From Bacteroides sp. (lineage in GTDB: Bacteria; Bacteroidota; Bacteroidia; Bacteroidales; Muribaculaceae): a stretch of DNA of 64,000 bases. The stretch covers positions 1 to 64,000 of the forward strand of contig JAAVCP010000071.1 in NCBI GenBank assembly GCA_014802265.1. Direction: 5' to 3'. Each line of letters starts with the position of its first letter. Position 1 is the first letter of the stretch. Below the pieces are notes generated by a model. The model was not told where the DNA came from and did not search any database. It saw only the letters and a list, made by a program, of their open reading frames with translations. The position numbers and the translations under genes were made by a program. Positions 63,962 to 64,000 of the stretch are shown piece by piece.

Positions 63962-64000
63962 TAGCACATCCTAAAATTAATCTTCTATACTATAATTAGG

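Overview
The window reads as chromosomal DNA of a Bacteroidota, order Bacteroidales; a Muribaculaceae-like gut commensal is my best guess, inferred only from gene content and style. The signs are an 11-subunit complex I with fused nuoCD and no nuoE/F/G, the atp gene order D-C-B-E-F-H-A-G, TAnnTTTG-type promoter boxes, exported proteins with C-terminal sorting-like tails, a DUF5106 thioredoxin, a DUF3316 protein and a queF-queC-queD-queE operon. There is no phage, plasmid, IS element, rRNA or CRISPR array.

Layout. (1) 237-17757, minus strand: one uninterrupted 18-gene respiratory cluster. nuoA-B-CD-H is followed by the whole F1Fo ATP synthase set atpD-C-B-E-F-H-A-G and then by nuoI-J-K-L-M-N. 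The ATP synthase operon is thus nested inside the complex I operon, with one clear promoter before nuoA and one clear terminator after nuoN. (2) 18107-21292: a TonB-dependent receptor and a lipoprotein. (3) 21553-25940, plus strand: L-serine dehydratase, ribonuclease Z and a C10 cysteine protease. (4) 26041-32778, minus: a very large alpha-2-macroglobulin-like protein preceded by a Spy-like periplasmic protein and an orphan anti-sigma-like membrane protein. (5) 33117-35227, minus: the preQ1 part of queuosine synthesis, behind a leader that folds into two stems. (6) 35720-41757: a small coiled-coil protein, an LptF/LptG permease, pta-ackA and lgt. (7) 41759-49441, minus: a MscS channel, an Rpn-type nuclease, a zinc-ribbon/Nif3 pair, aspS and manA. 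(8) 49684-55508: a small DUF6582-like gene, then an operon of ParC-like topoisomerase, outer-membrane protein and S41 protease, a DUF5106 thioredoxin and tRNA-Leu. (9) 55683-62359: PepSY-like protein, M6 metalloprotease, porin-like protein, ECF sigma factor, and a two-gene operon encoding a sorting-tail protein and a repeat-bearing coiled-coil surface protein. (10) 62653-63895: a decayed, partly duplicated Rpn-type nuclease gene.

How the genes work together. The first 18 kb couples quinone reduction and proton pumping to ATP synthesis in one transcription unit. pta-ackA adds substrate-level ATP with acetate as product, and sdaA feeds pyruvate. Much of the rest is envelope biology: lipoprotein maturation, LPS transport, receptors, exported proteases and surface proteins.

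The most unusual signals are the nested nuo/atp super-operon, and a composite repeat seen three times: a hairpin with a UCAC tetraloop, 22-25 nt, then a CTAACCTAACATYATGAA box opening a tiny ORF. The repeat lies upstream of the anti-sigma/Spy/macroglobulin genes and, twice, in the long gap before the coiled-coil surface operon.
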